DNA of 64,000 bases from Ceraceosorus guamensis (GCF_003144195.1 NW_020290062.1:30432-94431), one strand, 5' to 3'. Shown: positions 1-12,420, counted from the first letter of the stretch. Notes: a model not told the origin generated them from the letters alone. Program-made: numbers and translations.

Positions 1-303
1 AAGGCAACAAGACTATGGGCAAAAGAGTGGGTCAAGACTGGATTTTGGGGGGAAGGGGGATGGGAGATTGTTCGAAGCTGATCCTGTCTTCGTGGGGAAT
101 GACGAGGACGCTTTTAAGGAACGTGATGATGGAGAGAGCGTGGGGATTGGATGCATGAGCGTCGCTGGTGAGTCGCAAGCTGGCGGACGGAGCGGCGACA
201 TCGGCATCCGAATGGCCAATAGCATCCTTTTGAATCAGCACGTCAAGTACCGATGCTCTGAGAACGTCTTGAGAACGAAGCGAGATAGCCGCTGGATCAT
301 TCG

Positions 304-3300
304 CTAAGGCCTTTGCTCGTCGTTGTGGCGAAGTAATCTGCTCTTGAGCAACTGTCGAGCCAAACCTCTCGTCTTGGGTCCTCGCTTGCCGAGCCAAGAA
401 GTCCTTCCATACTCTTCGCGCTTGACAGGAGGTGTGCCGCTGGTCTCTTGGCCCGACTTTGTGTCTTTGCCGTCCGAAGCTTTGTATCCAGCAGTACTGC
501 CGTCAGGTCCGCCAGCGCCTGACCCGCTTCCAGAACCTCCATTCGATCCGCCTCCCCCTCCTCCGCCTCCATTCGCATTTGCCAAACCACCACCACCGGC
601 TGCAGCATGGCTGACCGTCTTTTGAGTAGTGTCTGCTTCGGCGTAGGGAAGATCGCCGCTGGAAGCGGAGCCGGAGCCGGTACCAGAGCCGCCACCGGCA
701 CCGCCGCCGGAACCACCACCACCACCGGCACCGCCTCCTGCTCCTCCTCCAGACCCTCCTCCGCCCGTTGAGCTAGATGGCTTGCTGTCGGAACTTCCCG
801 TTCCAGATCCAGCTCCGCCACCGGCACCACCTCCAGCACCACCGCCTGATCCTTGACCTGTCGAACTAGTTGGCTTGCTGTCAGAAGTTCCAGCCCCAGT
901 TCCAGCTCCACCGCCGGCACCGCCGCCTGATCCTTGACCGGTCGAGCTTGATGGCTTGTCGGTGCTTGAGCCATTGGCGCCGCTGGCACCGCCTGTCGCA
1001 GCATCGCCAGATGGACTAAAGGAGCTTGGACTGGAGCTGCTAGCACCGCCACCAGATGCTCCATCGGCGTTCTCGACCACACCTTCTTTGATGCCTTCTT
1101 CGTCGGGCAGGTACCAGGAAGCAATGTCGATCTTGCCTTCTTCCTTGAAGCCCAGCCAGCTGAAAGCGGCTGCGCTGAGGTCGGTAAAACCAGGTCCTCC
1201 GCAGCTTGGACATTGATCGACAACCTTGACGATGACTTGACGTCCTACGAGCTCTTTCGGAGTGGCAGTGCCGTTCGTCATGGTGCCAGCAAGACGCTGG
1301 ATGACCAGGAATTTGCCGCAGTGAGCACCATTCTCGTACTGAGAGCCATCCAGTGCGCATGTAAAGTCCGTATCCTTGAACGCGCCAATCTGGCAGTTTC
1401 CGCCAGCGCTTTGACCCTGCGCGGAGCGAGTCGAGAAGGAGTCAGCAGACCAAGTCGTGCACGTTCGAGAACGCACGCCGCATTACCTACTCACCCAGAA
1501 TGTTCCCTTGCCAGTAAATTGTTTGCCTTCCTTTTTGCCGGACCACGATCCTTTGGCGATGTCTTTGGGCGCGCAAGTGCCCCAGCCCCATGGAATCATG
1601 TCGTTTTCGTCCTTCTTGCATCCTGGACCGCCACCAGCGCTAGGAGTCGAAGTAGTATTGGTAGCGCCTGAGGTACTTCCTCCCGCACCTTGCGTAGTCG
1701 AATCTCCGGGGGTGCTGGAATCGCGAGATGGACTCGACGAGCTGGTGGAGGAAGGCGAAGTGTCGGTCGTACTTCCGCCAGCAGCGCCTCCGGCTGCTGC
1801 GCCAGCCGTCTTGCTCTTCTCTTCTTGGCTCTTATTGGACTCGCTGGTACTTCCACCCGAGCTGCTTCCACCCGAGGAACCGGACTTTTCGGAGCCCGAC
1901 TTTTCGCTCTCTTTGGTCTTCTGCTCGCCGCTCTTCTTGGACTCGGTCGTGCTGCTGTTCGTGTCGGTGCCGCTTGCAGAAGAACCTCCGCTCTCTTTGC
2001 TCTTCTGCTCGCCGCTCTTCTTCGTCTCGCTGCCGCTCGAACCCGTGTCGGTCGGGCTGGTGGAGGAAGGCGAAGTGCTGGGGCTAGTGGAGGATGGGGA
2101 GGAGCTACTCTTCTCCTGTTCCTTGCTCTGCTGCTCGCCGCTCTTGTTCGACTGGGATGTGCTGGACCCTACGTCGCTGGATGGGCTAGTCGAAGAAGGA
2201 GAAGTGCTAGATGGGCTGGTCGAAGGTGAAGAGCTGGTCGAGGTGCCGCTGCCGTAACCAGCACCGCTGCCTTGGCTGCTCTTCTCTCCAGAGCTCTTCG
2301 TGGTGTCGCTGCTGCTCCCGCCAGAGGCGCTTCCACCGCTCGTCTCTTTGGTCTTTTCGGCTTCTTTGCTCTTCTCCTCCCCGCTCTTTTTGGACTCGGA
2401 CGAGCTTCCGCCAGTGCTGCTTCCGCCGCCACTTTCTTCCTTTTTCTTTTCGTGCTCNNNNNNNNNNNNNNNNNNNNNNNNNNNNNNNNNNNNNNNNNNN
2501 NNNNNNNNNNNNNNNNNNNNNNNNNNNNNNNNCGCTCTTCTTGGTGTCGGACGAGCTTCCACCGCTGCTGCTTCCGCCGCCACTTTCTTCCTTTTTCTTT
2601 TCGTGTTCCTCGCCGCTCTTTTTGGCTTCACCAGCGCTTGTGCTTGCGCCACCGCCAGCTCCTCCACCGATCCCACCACCAGCTCCCCCACCGACGCCGC
2701 CTCCCGCTCCACCACCAGCTCCCCCACCGACGCCGCCTCCCGCTCCTCCACCTGCTCCTCCACCGATACCGCCTCCCGCTCCACCACCAGCTCCTCCGCC
2801 GATCCCTCCTCCCTTGCCTCCTCCAGCGCCACCTCCACCGCCGATGCCTCCACCTGCGCCTCCGCCAAATCCACCACCTGCTCCTCCTCCCGCGCCGCCT
2901 CCATGCTCCTTTTCTTTGTGCTCTTCGCATTCGCACTCCTCTTCTTTGTCGCTGCCTTCTTTCTTCTTGTAGCATGGTTTCTTCTGATCGGCCGCTGGAC
3001 TTGCTCCTCCACCAGCTCCTGCGCCACCTCCAAAGCCACCTCCAGCACCTCCGCCAATACCTCCACCAGCACCGCCACCGTGACCGATCCCTCCTGCGGC
3101 GCCTCCACCGATACCTCCACCTGCTCCGTGACCAGCACCGGCCCCAGCTCCTCCGCCGAAGCCGCCGCCAGCACCTCCACCGATTCCGCCTCCTCCGCCA
3201 GGTGCGTGACCCGGTCCCCCTCCGTGGCCCCCGCCAGCACCTCCGCCGAAACCGCCTCCGGCACCTCCCCCTGCACCTCCCCCAGCGCCTCCTTTCTTGC

Positions 3301-4192
3301 CCTCCTCACAGCCAGCGCCTCCACCAGCTCCACCACCGGCGCCGTGACCAGCGCCACCTCCAGCACCTCCGCCTGCTCCGCCGCCGGGCTGCTGGCTATC
3401 ATGGGCGAGGCCGCCAGGTCCTTTTCCACCTCCGGGTGCGCCGCCGGCTCCACCACCAATACCGCCACCCTTTCCACCACCGATACCACCACCAGCACCT
3501 CCCCCGATCCAACCGCCACCGCCAGCTCCGCCGCCAGCTCCGCCACCGCCGCCTTTACCGCCTCCGGCCCCGCCTCCGCAGCCACCGCCGCAAGAGCCGG
3601 CATGTGCATCTGACGAGCCAGTGTTGGCAGAGTTAGTCTTGGCAACACTGTGGCAAGACAGAAGAGAGGCAGCATGAGTCAACGTTCGCCGATAGATGCT
3701 TGCGTAATGTTCGGTGCTTTCAGCAATCGACACTCACGGCGTGCCACCACCACCACCGCCTCCTCCTCCACCACCACCACCACCACCGCCGCCTCCACCT
3801 CCGCTGAAGCCTGCTTCACCGCTGGTGGTCGATGCGCCTCCACTGTTGGAGGCTGCATACGTTGGCGAACGTAGGACGAGCTTTTGGTGATGTCCAAAGG
3901 AGCGACGACGCAAGTGGCTGACGGACTCGAGGTGGCCCGCTCTTGCGTCCAGGGGAGAGTTGGTGGATGGATCCGAAGCGATTTCGCTGCGATTCCACTC
4001 GGTCTGTTGGGACTGGGAACGAAGGTGGAGTTGTTCCTGCTGAGCGCTCGGACTGGTGCGAGCGTCTTGAAGAGAGATTGGCGAGGACTCGGAGGATGGA
4101 GTTGCGCGAGTGTCGACGGTGGAGAGCAGACATGCTACCGTGAGCACGCAGAGCAGCTGGCGCCAAGCACCAGCACGGCGATCGACACGCAT
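304..4192 (-). CDS. Secreted expansin-like (double-psi beta-barrel) protein with giant Gly-rich and Ser/Lys/Glu-rich repeats
   Basis: Model: complement of join(304..1416, 1495..3647, 3738..4192). Introns 1417..1494 and 3648..3737 have GTGAGT donors and CAG acceptors. The start ATG at 4192 opens a signal peptide with a hydrophobic core (LLCVLTVACLL). A poly-Gly tract, many GGGAGGG units and then EKKKEESGGG/SSGGSS-type repeats follow. The folded part joins exon 2 (WGWGTCAPKD...GKGTFW) to exon 3 (GQSAGGNCQIG, CALDGSQYENGAHCGK, VVDQCPSCG, FTDLSAAAFSWLG, IDIASWYLP). This is the Cys pattern and DQCP.C...DLS signature of RlpA-like/expansin/barwin barrels, which loosen or bind wall polysaccharides. 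A Gly/Ser-rich tail follows. The 75-N gap at 2458..2532 lies in exon 2, and the frame changes across it. The fold call is strong; a wall-remodelling or surface-matrix role is inference. Confidence 0.8.
2458..2532. other. Assembly gap of 75 N inside a repetitive coding exon
   Basis: An uninterrupted N run. The coding frame entering the gap (ending SSSDTKKS) and the one leaving it (starting EHEKKKEESGGG) belong to the same repeat family but differ by one phase. Hence 75 is probably a placeholder. With the exon structure proposed here, the missing length must be 2 modulo 3. Confidence 0.95.
2650..3600 (-). repeat. GGGAGGG-type coding minisatellite
   Basis: On the minus strand this stretch encodes dozens of GGGAGGG, GGGIGGG and GGGFGGG units, interrupted only by a short charged Cys-containing island (around 2905..2990). 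Codons vary (GGA/GGC/GGT), so it is an old protein repeat rather than a recent nucleotide expansion. It creates long open frames on both strands that are not genes. Confidence 0.85.
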
Positions 4193-7100
4193 GTTGATGG
4201 AGCGGTCAGCTTCAGAAAGGTTGCGCGATGCTGTTATTGCTGACGTCTGGTCGAGCTAAGCAGGGATGCAAGGATCAAAGGTAGGGTCGACTTTGAGTCG
4301 TTGGATTCGCTTTCCACGCAAAGGTATGTACTGCGTCCTTTTGGAGTCTGTCCTGCAAGTCGAGTCTTTTTTCAGAGCCGAGAATGTCAATTGTTCAAAA
4401 GAGTCGGAGAAAGCGAGAGCTAGCTAGTGGCCCAACCCCCTTTTTCTTGTCGAGTGGCGAAACGAGAGATACAGATCGAATCCTTTTTCCGGAACTTTTT
4501 GTTGCCCGTAGGAGAGAATGTGCGAGCACGGAGCGGGTGCAAGGTGTGAAGCCCTTTGCTAAAAAAAAAATTGTTCTTTACGCTGCTGCCTAGAGAGCGT
4601 GCTGTGCTAGCCTGCTAGGGCTAGATGAGGCCTGGGCCTAGTGTGCGTATCTGTGTGTGCCTGTGTGCGGATGCGAGTGCGAGCGTGCGCTTGAGCAAGC
4701 TCTTCTCTTGAACCGGATGGGGACAAGAAGCCTTGTAAAGCTGCTTTGGATGACCGAGTCCCAATGGGTCAAGCTTTAGCTGTAGAATCTGATGAGGAGA
4801 AGAGAATCGGGATGGGGAACAAGCCACGAAAAGATGCCTCTTTTTATGCTTGCAAGGTGCGACCGTCGATCACCGTGTGACCCGTCTGCTCACAGCACGT
4901 AGCAGTCGCTCTCTCTCTCCTCTCGTCGCAGTCTACTCGCAATCCCATTCATCTTGACCAGGAGGGGGGGTCGCTGCCGAGGCAGCATGCCGATTTCGCC
5001 CGCCACGCAAAGCTACGGTCCGCGTCGCATAGAATCGTGTAGCTGTCGACGGTCGCCGTTTGCCTTTCGCCATGTTTTGATCATCTACCTTCGTTCACCG
5101 CCGCAATGCGCTGACCTTGCGACGCCGCGCGACTTACACTGTTGGCATTCGTCGCAAGTGGCGCTCTCGCAGCCGTCGGAGCATCTCAGCACGGGCACGA
5201 GGCGCTCTGCAACGACACAAGTAGACTCACGACTGTGTCTGCAGCGTGGCTACTCAGGTCAACGAGAGACACATGTCTCTGCGCGACGATGATGATGATG
5301 ATGATGAACCCTACTTGGTCGCAGCCAGCATGGCCCCATGCAACGATTGACCGCTACGACCCGAGAGAAGTGTGAAGGCGAAGTGCGAGGTGCGGCGCAC
5401 CCATCGACCGCCCATATTCAGGGCGAGCCGTCAAGCTCTGCGCAGCGACCAGGCGTCTTTCGAGGGAGTGCAAAGTAGCGCCACGTAACGGTCGAGTCTC
5501 ATCAACGTTCGCCCTTTCACGCTCGCTCGCTTCCTTCGGGCTGACTGGCCGCCGGCTTTCGACGATCGCTTGTACGCTTTTCGTTGAGCCCTGTCTAGCC
5601 CAGGAAGCGTGCGCGTGTGAGTGGCAAACGAGCGCCCTGCATTGTAATCGTTCGACTTTGCCGAACGAGCATACGCGAGCATTTCCTCACGCGTGCTCGA
5701 GCGTGGCCAAGGGAAGAGAACCGCTTGGCGATCGCTAACCTTCATCGGCCACTCATCTCAACTTGCAGCCATGCGACGCCCGAACAATTCAACTTATCAA
5801 GCTGAACCAGGTAGTAGCGGAAGGCGCCCTTCGACCCCAGAGCAAGACATCCACAACAATCAGGACCACCAGGAACCAAAATAGCATTTGATCCTTGCAA
5901 CGGCGCCCTCAATCTTGTCTGCGCGTCTCGCGCTTTCGCAGCGTACTTTACAGCAGGCAGCGAGCGGTAGACGGTGATGATTTGCGCGCAATGCGTCTTG
6001 ATTGTTGTACGCTGCTGCAGCTTCGGCGAGACCGAGGTAGATGGTCGCATCGCAGTGGTGCGCAAATGGATACCCGCTGCGCTGCGGTCGTGCGCCTTCC
6101 GTCTGAATAAAATCGCAGATTGTTAGTGCACCTCGCTCTTGCTCAAGTGATTGGGTGACTCGTCGCATTCCACGGTGAATCGCGACTGTAATCCCGCTTG
6201 AGTCCGAGCACTTGATCGCATCGCCACAAGCCAACCGGCAGTCTCAGTCATCACATCATTCACGATTCACACGTCGACGATAGGCGCGTCTCACCCTCAT
6301 GCGCGATTGCACAACTCGCGGTCTTTCAATACGCTCACACAGGGCACAATCAAGGTATGCGTAAAGTTTGCGGGTCTAGATCGCACCTCTTTGAAAGCGC
6401 CTTTGTCGCCTTGGTCCGCGGCTTACCTGCGTGGCCACTCACATGTTTTCCACACCTGATTGGCGATCCGAACAGGTGGAAGTATCGCACTGCAGCCAGA
6501 AGACCCGCACGATTCGCGATCTTCGCTTCGTCGGCCATTTGGCGGACAATATCAGAAAAGAGTCGACGTTGCTCAGCAGACCTCGTAGCTGCGTCTGTAA
6601 ATGAAGATACAGCTCCATTCGAATTGATTGCAAAGTCTAGATTGAGCAGCCAGATCATGTCTTTCTCCAGCGACCTTGCGACCGAGCAGTGCGGTACAAT
6701 GTCGCGCTCGAAGCGGTACAGACGTAAGCTACCAACCAGGACACAACTCGCAAGAGCTTTGCGATCGTCGCGAGCAAGCCCATGGCGACAAATCGCCAGG
6801 TCCCCTATTATCGCATCGCGCAAAGGCTAACGTCCCATCGAAGTCCGTACGCGCCACAAGTGCAGACATTCTTTTCGTTGGGTTCTGTCCCATTCGCTGG
6901 TTCACGAATGGGCCATCCTTGTGCTTCTTTGCGCTCGATGGGTCAACTGTGGATGTTTGACCGCCTTTTGATCTACTGGCAACCCAGATTGTGTCGGTGT
7001 ACTGCCCCCCCCCCCCCCCTCGGGATCTTGAAGCAACATCACCTCCTACACAAGACTCAGCACCTGACTAGATCGCGAGCGTCTGAACTTGGCGCTCTTC

Positions 7101-7313
7101 CTTTAGCGCCAGCTCGAGGGGGCGAATGCACGCCCCCTGCACAGGCGCAAATCATGCTCAAGAGTATCGTGTGCATCAAAAAGTGTCACACCAAGACCTA
7201 GCGCGCTAGAATTCTCGAGGCCGCTCGAGTGCCTTGAACAAGCCACGTCGATATATCATTGCTCCACTCCCCTGATCCGTGATGCATCCTATCGCTCTCC
7301 CGTCCGTACAAGT
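4193..7313. other. 3.1 kb interval without a confident gene
   Basis: It lies between the start of the expansin-like gene and the stop of MMS19, so it holds the expansin promoter and the MMS19 3' flank. Features seen are an A9 run near 4561, an ATG-repeat at 5288..5306, a C15 run at 7005..7019 and TTCACGATTC-type words near 6255. Several minus-strand open frames between 5431 and 6823 have protein-like composition (see the separate low-confidence entry), but no recognised domain or convincing exon chain. Confidence 0.6.
5431..5745 (-). CDS. Possible small basic protein, 104 residues, unrecognised
   Basis: It opens with a true ATG at 5745 and runs to TGA. The product is rich in Arg, Lys and Ser, with no signal peptide, transmembrane segment or recognised domain. 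Its ATG overlaps, as ATGA, the stop of another minus-strand open frame upstream (5742..6065), a layout unusual for fungal genes and possibly coincidental. It could instead be an exon of an unresolved spliced gene, or noise. Confidence 0.2.
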   Translation of the reverse strand: MKVSDRQAVLFPWPRSSTREEMLAYARSAKSNDYNAGRSFATHTRTLPGLDRAQRKAYKRSSKAGGQSARRKRASVKGRTLMRLDRYVALLCTPSKDAWSLRRA

Positions 7314-10300
7314 CTACGTGTCCTCGCTGTTCTGTCCCTTGATAGCGAGCCAAGCCTCTCTAGTATCCACGCCCTCGATCCTCACTTCTCTTCTCGGATC
7401 ATCGATGCCCAAACCCTTTTCCGCCAGCGTACGGATCACCTTTACTTTGTGAGGATGCAGAACAGCATAGGATACGGTGCGAGCGAGCACGGCGAGAGCT
7501 CTCAGCGCAGCTATTCTGGTCGACTGAAATCGAAAGATGAAGGGGGCGCGCGGGATTGAGCGCAAGTCAAAGTGGAGGCGCGCGCGCGCAAGATGCAGGC
7601 CAAGCTCACCTCCGGATTGCTAGGGGCGGGCCGAGCAGCCGCAACAAGTCTCGTCACAATCGTCCCAAAATGCTGCTCCACCAAATCCAATGGCAAGGGC
7701 TCTTTTCCAGTCGGTGCACCTTCCGGTATGCTCTGCGCCAACAAATCTTCCCGTCTCTCCTTCTTTCCAATAGCGGCCGAAACAGCAATGGTGGTGGCCG
7801 CGCTAGCCTTCGCTGCCGAGTCCTGCAAGTCTAAAGCGAGGATCAAGAGCGGGAAGAGATCTTTGAGACGTTCTAGGATGGTCTGACGAGGCATGGAGGG
7901 GAGTAGACTGGACAGTGCCAGGAGGTAGACTCCTGCTCGACTCTTGTTCCGCTGATCCGGCCTCTCTGACGCTGGCTCTGCATCGCGACTCAAATCTTCG
8001 CTTTGAGATGTCCGGAATCCATCGACGATTCGAGGAATGACAAAGGAGTAGAAACGTTGTTTGTGCAAGAGCTACGAGGTCCGAGTGAACGCAAGCGCAA
8101 TGGTCAGCTAAATCTGCTCGAAGTCGCTACATCATCAAGCAGGGCTACTGACCTTGAGCACAGCTCCATTCTTCTTGCTCAACAGTCCCTCCTCATCCGG
8201 TGCCACATCGCCCAGGCATCTCGCCGCATCTCTGCCCAATTGGGCATGTTGGAAAAGTCGCATGATCCTGTCCAGGGCGAATGGAGCAGCCTTGCTATTC
8301 CTTGCCACCATTCCCTTGACCATCGCAGCGTAGCATCTAAGGTAGATTCTTTGTCTCTGCAGCCCTTCTTCTGCTTCTTCTTCTTTTTGTTTCGTCGATC
8401 GACCAAGTACGCCCTGCTCCCACGTCTCGTCCAAAAGCTCCACCAACGAAGCGCTCAAGGGTTCTTCTACGTTCTTGTTGAAAAAGACGCATAGCGCAGC
8501 CCTGGCCGCTCTCTCCTGCGCTCGACCGGCAGCAGACCTATCCTGTGCGCTGGCACTCGCATACTCCAAAAGCTTCTCTGTCCACTCCCTCGACGGGAAA
8601 GATTGCGCGTCCGGGCTAGAAGGGGGAAAGGAGACGGCCTTGTCGAGACTTCGAAGAGCGTCTAGGATAGCTGGAAGAGCTGCTCGATGCGAAGGAGGCG
8701 CACCTGTCGTGAGGGGACAAAATTGGATGGTGCTAGGGGTGGTGGGAAGGGATCGAAGCGGAAGTGCCAATGCGCTATCCAACGTGCCGCGCAGAACAAG
8801 CGCATGCAGCCCTCTTGATAATCTTTCTTGTCGCTCCAACGTCAAGAACTTGACTAGCATGCAGACGATCTCTCCCACACCCTGCACGAACCTCCAATCG
8901 TTGGCGGTATTTCCAGCCTCCTTTTCGTCTTGGCTAGACGAGCCGGAGCAGGAGAAAGACGAAATGGCACCATCTATGACGAGCGCCAAAAGTCTCGGCA
9001 AGAGATCCGAAGCGTACCTAGGCAAGTCCGTATGTGCTTCCTTTTCTTTGCTCTGCAAGAGCGTCCTCAAAGTTTCCAATAGACCTCTAGCATACCCTCC
9101 ATTTAGTTCATCCTGCAGGCGCTTCGCTTCCATCGACAAAGCAGGCTGAGAGGAAGGTGGGCAGACGCTTTGAAGTTTGTTGAACACTCTTGGGACAAAG
9201 AGGGAGAAGAGATCGGGTTGAGCGCAGAGAGAAGCCAGGGCACTCAGGGCTAGTCGGGTCGTATTCATTGTTCTCTGCAGCCTTTCCTGGTGCAGCTCGG
9301 AGGTGGAGGTGGAGGAAGCAGTGTGCTCAGAGGCGGCGTTGGGCATCCCCACCTCGATCCGATCTGGCAGAGCTCCAAACAGCAACGGCAGAGTAGTCTC
9401 TTCCAACAGCCTGGCCTTGACGCTGGCAAATTCCTTCAGACCTCGAAGCGCTTCCACCCTCACATCCTCGTTCAAGTTCCTCTTGACGCTGCTACTACCG
9501 TCCGCTTGCACATCCACAATGAGTTCATTAACTAGACTCAAAACAAATTTGATCTCTGCTTCGTCCAGAAAAGACCTGATGTGTAGCAGAGGAGATAGGA
9601 GTTGAAGAGCTTGAGGTTTGAAAGAGGTGCTTTGGAGCGCGTTGGAGAGGCAAGATATCAGATCCGACCGGAAAGGATCGAGAGGTCTTTGATCCGTGTC
9701 GTAGTCTCTCTGCGAGGTTGAGATCGAGCTGGGAGGGGTAGTGCGCGTCGCATCATCGACATTAGAAGCAGGTCTGCTCTGCTCCTGGTGAGCCGGCATC
9801 AGAGCCATGGGCAACTGAATCTTCATTCCCTCGCTCTCTCCCCTCATTTCCTTTTCCTTTTCCTTCAACTCCTTTAGCGCCTGCTCATTAGCCCACTCTC
9901 GTCTTCCTTCGTGTGCCTGCCTCAGCGCTTCCACCAGCTTAGAGATGCGCCTCAAAATCGTTCCCCTCATCTCCACCTCTTCCACATTCTTCCAGTACGT
10001 CAGCAGTTGATCCAACGTGGCAAAGATGGCCAGATAGGAAGTGGAGATGCTTGCTCGTACCAGATCGCTCAATATCGTCGTTGCGCCGCCAGCCAAGGAT
10101 TTGGAAGGCTCTTCGAGGATCTCCAGACATTCCGAGACTATCACAGGCGCTTGTCCCTCGGCCGTCTTGGCGTCTGCGTACAGCACGCGCAAAAGAGACA
10201 CGAGCACGCGCTCGGATAGGTACGATGTGGCTTCGTCCGTAGCGTGCAGGATCTGCACGTTCCAGCAGAACAACAAACAGCAGCTCGAAGAGAGTCAGCA

Positions 10301-11793
10301 TGAAACGAGCTCACACGCGTGATGCGCCGAACTCACTTCGATCTTGACGCCCTCCCATATCCTCTTGACATGCGCCAGACAGGCCTCTTGACCAAAGACT
10401 GGCAGAGCTTGCTCCAACACCCTCAACGTTTCCATCTTTGCTTTGCCACCGCTCGCAGCCAGCTTTTCGAGAAGCAAGGGCATGGCAAAGGGGGCTATGC
10501 TGGGTGTGCAGGTGAGGCATTGGCGCAGAGCTAGCGTGAGGTCCAGGTTGGATATGCCGTAGGGATCGTTGGGAGGTGCGACAAAGGTGATTGGGAAGTA
10601 GCAGTACGTCACATCGAAGAAGCTCTTTAGTGACGAGAAGGTGGGCCAACGTTTCAGTGGCTCGGCCATCGAATTGCACAACTCTCGCCCAAGAAGCTGC
10701 CGGCATTGCGTGCAGGAACACGCATCTCCACGCTTCGACCGCCTGCACGCCTGCACGCCTGCCTGCCACAACTCACCTCGGCCAATGCGGGGCTCAACTG
10801 ACACTCCCTCATGAGCACGTGATCCATGGCAAAGCAGAACAACAGGTTCCTAGGGTCCTTTTCGCCCTCTACCAACTTGATGTAGCCCTTGAGGAAGGCA
10901 TCCCTGCGCTCCGGAGTGGAGAAGAGGGCGGATCTGTGGTTGGAGATGAGCAAGTCTAGCAGTCGATAGATTTCGTAGCGCACGGCTTGAGGGTAGTGAG
11001 AGGGTGTGATGTGCGTCAAGATGCTTGGAGGAGGTGGGAGGTGGGAAGGTGGGAAGGTAGGAAGATGCAGGTGTGAGCAGGTGCAGAGATGAGACGATGG
11101 AAGAATGCTTTGCACGCATCTCCCATCATCATCGCTTCCCTGCTTCCCCCGCTCCCCCCCCCACGCTCCCCCCGCTGCTCACTTTTCTGCGATTTCTGCA
11201 GCATTCTGCTTGGCAAAGTGAGTGGATTGGGTAAGAGAGGCGAGCGCTCTGATCGTGTCCACCAAGCTCTCTGCACCCGTAGGCACGCCCTTGAAGCGAT
11301 GAGGCAGACTGCCAGGGATCACCTGCTCCTTATCGTTGTACCTCCTAGCCAGCGCATCAGCGATCACCACCGCATCCTCCACCTTGGTGCTCAAGAAATT
11401 GCACAGCACCAACGTTTCTTGTCTGCCCAGCAGCTGCACCTGCGTCTGCACCTGCGTCTGCACCTGCACCTGCACCTGCACATCATGCCCATCTCCATCT
11501 CTATGCCCATCCCCATCCCCATCCCCATTCGCCCTCGCCTTTGCCTCTGAAAGTTGCTGGGAGAAGGAGAGAACGACGAGGCATAGCAATCGAAGACCTT
11601 TTCCGCGCGATTCCTCTTCGGAAGATTGGAGCGCATCGCCTAGCAGTCTGATGAGTCCCAGCAAGGTCAATTTGTTGCTGCGTAGCAGATCCAGCAGACC
11701 TGGAGGGAGCGAAGCTGTGAGAGCATCGTGCAGGAATGCAGTAATGTACTGCTGCGCTTCCTCCGTAGGCGTCAACGACACATGGCTCGTCAT
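7314..11793 (-). CDS. MMS19: MMS19, cytosolic iron–sulfur assembly targeting/nucleotide excision repair protein
   Basis: Model: complement of join(7314..7523, 7610..8071, 8153..10252, 10337..10624, 10777..11023, 11183..11793), 1305 residues; all phases close. MMS19 is the HEAT-repeat adaptor of the CIA targeting complex that hands Fe–S clusters to DNA polymerases, helicases and TFIIH-linked XPD. Family landmarks are GEKDPRNLL near residue 255, TYCYFPITF..PPNDPYGI near 292–311, LLHKQRFYSFVIPRI in the C-terminal third, and the terminal HEAT block with YAVLHPHKVKVIRTL, REVRIEGVDTREAW. The ATG at 11793 begins TSHVSLTPTEEA and no in-frame homologous sequence lies upstream. A QVQVQVQTQVQ tract (about 11452..11484) is a lineage-specific insertion. 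The gene is divergent from FAR11, about 730 bp between start codons. The acceptor at 11024 is the least certain junction. Confidence 0.93.
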
Positions 11794-11861
11794 CTTCTTT
11801 GGGCGCGCGCGCCAGAGAGAGAGAGTGAGAGAGGCGTGGGTGAGAGTCGGCGAGTGGTGAG

Positions 11862-11915
11862 GGATGCGAGGAATGCGAGGGATGCGAGGGATGCGAGGGA
11901 TGCGAGGGATGCGAG

Positions 11916-11961
<46 letters not shown>
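11862..11961. repeat. Two abutting tandem repeats in the MMS19 5' flank
   Basis: Positions 11862..11915 hold six copies of a 9-bp unit, GGATGCGAG (one variant GAATGCGAG). Immediately after, 11916..11961 hold about 11.5 copies of AGCC. They sit 69–168 bp upstream of the MMS19 start codon, in its promoter or 5' UTR. Such arrays are likely length-variable between strains. Confidence 0.9.
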
Positions 11962-12420
11962 ACACACTTAGCTCCTGACGCGTGGATTCAGGAAATCGTG
12001 AATCCAATCCACTCAAGAATCACGAATCCCTTGCTCCACCTTTTGGCACTTGATTGACTCTCTCGTGCGGGAAAAGGTCACGCGACACAGACTGATGATG
12101 CACGTGACTGAGAGCTCTACGCTAGGATTGAAAGAAGTCAAGCAGTCCGCCAACGCGCAGCCATGCAAAGCTTGCAAGCAGCTGCGAACGACGCGCGCAT
12201 GCACGCTCATCCGCGCATTCGTGATTCATTCATGACGATGAAGTTGAGTCACAACTTACAGCTCGAGCGAGACTTTGACTCACTCACGTTCATGTCAAGA
12301 GTCAAGAGTCAAGAGTCGAGAGTCGAGAGTCACGCAAGAGTGCAGCCAGCGCCGTTGACTACTCTCCACTTTGACTCTTCTCACTCAAAGGCTAGCATAG
12401 CAGCACCACTTTGCCCCTCG

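Noticed and set aside
1457-3636. Long plus-strand open frames rich in Ser/Pro/Leu/Cys opposite the expansin-like gene
   Set aside because: They are the antisense of Gly/Ser repeats (no stop arises on either strand), lack splice logic and have no domain.
6357-6830. 157-codon plus-strand frame
   Set aside because: Mirror of an equally long minus-strand frame; composition looks less protein-like and no splice sites or domain support it.
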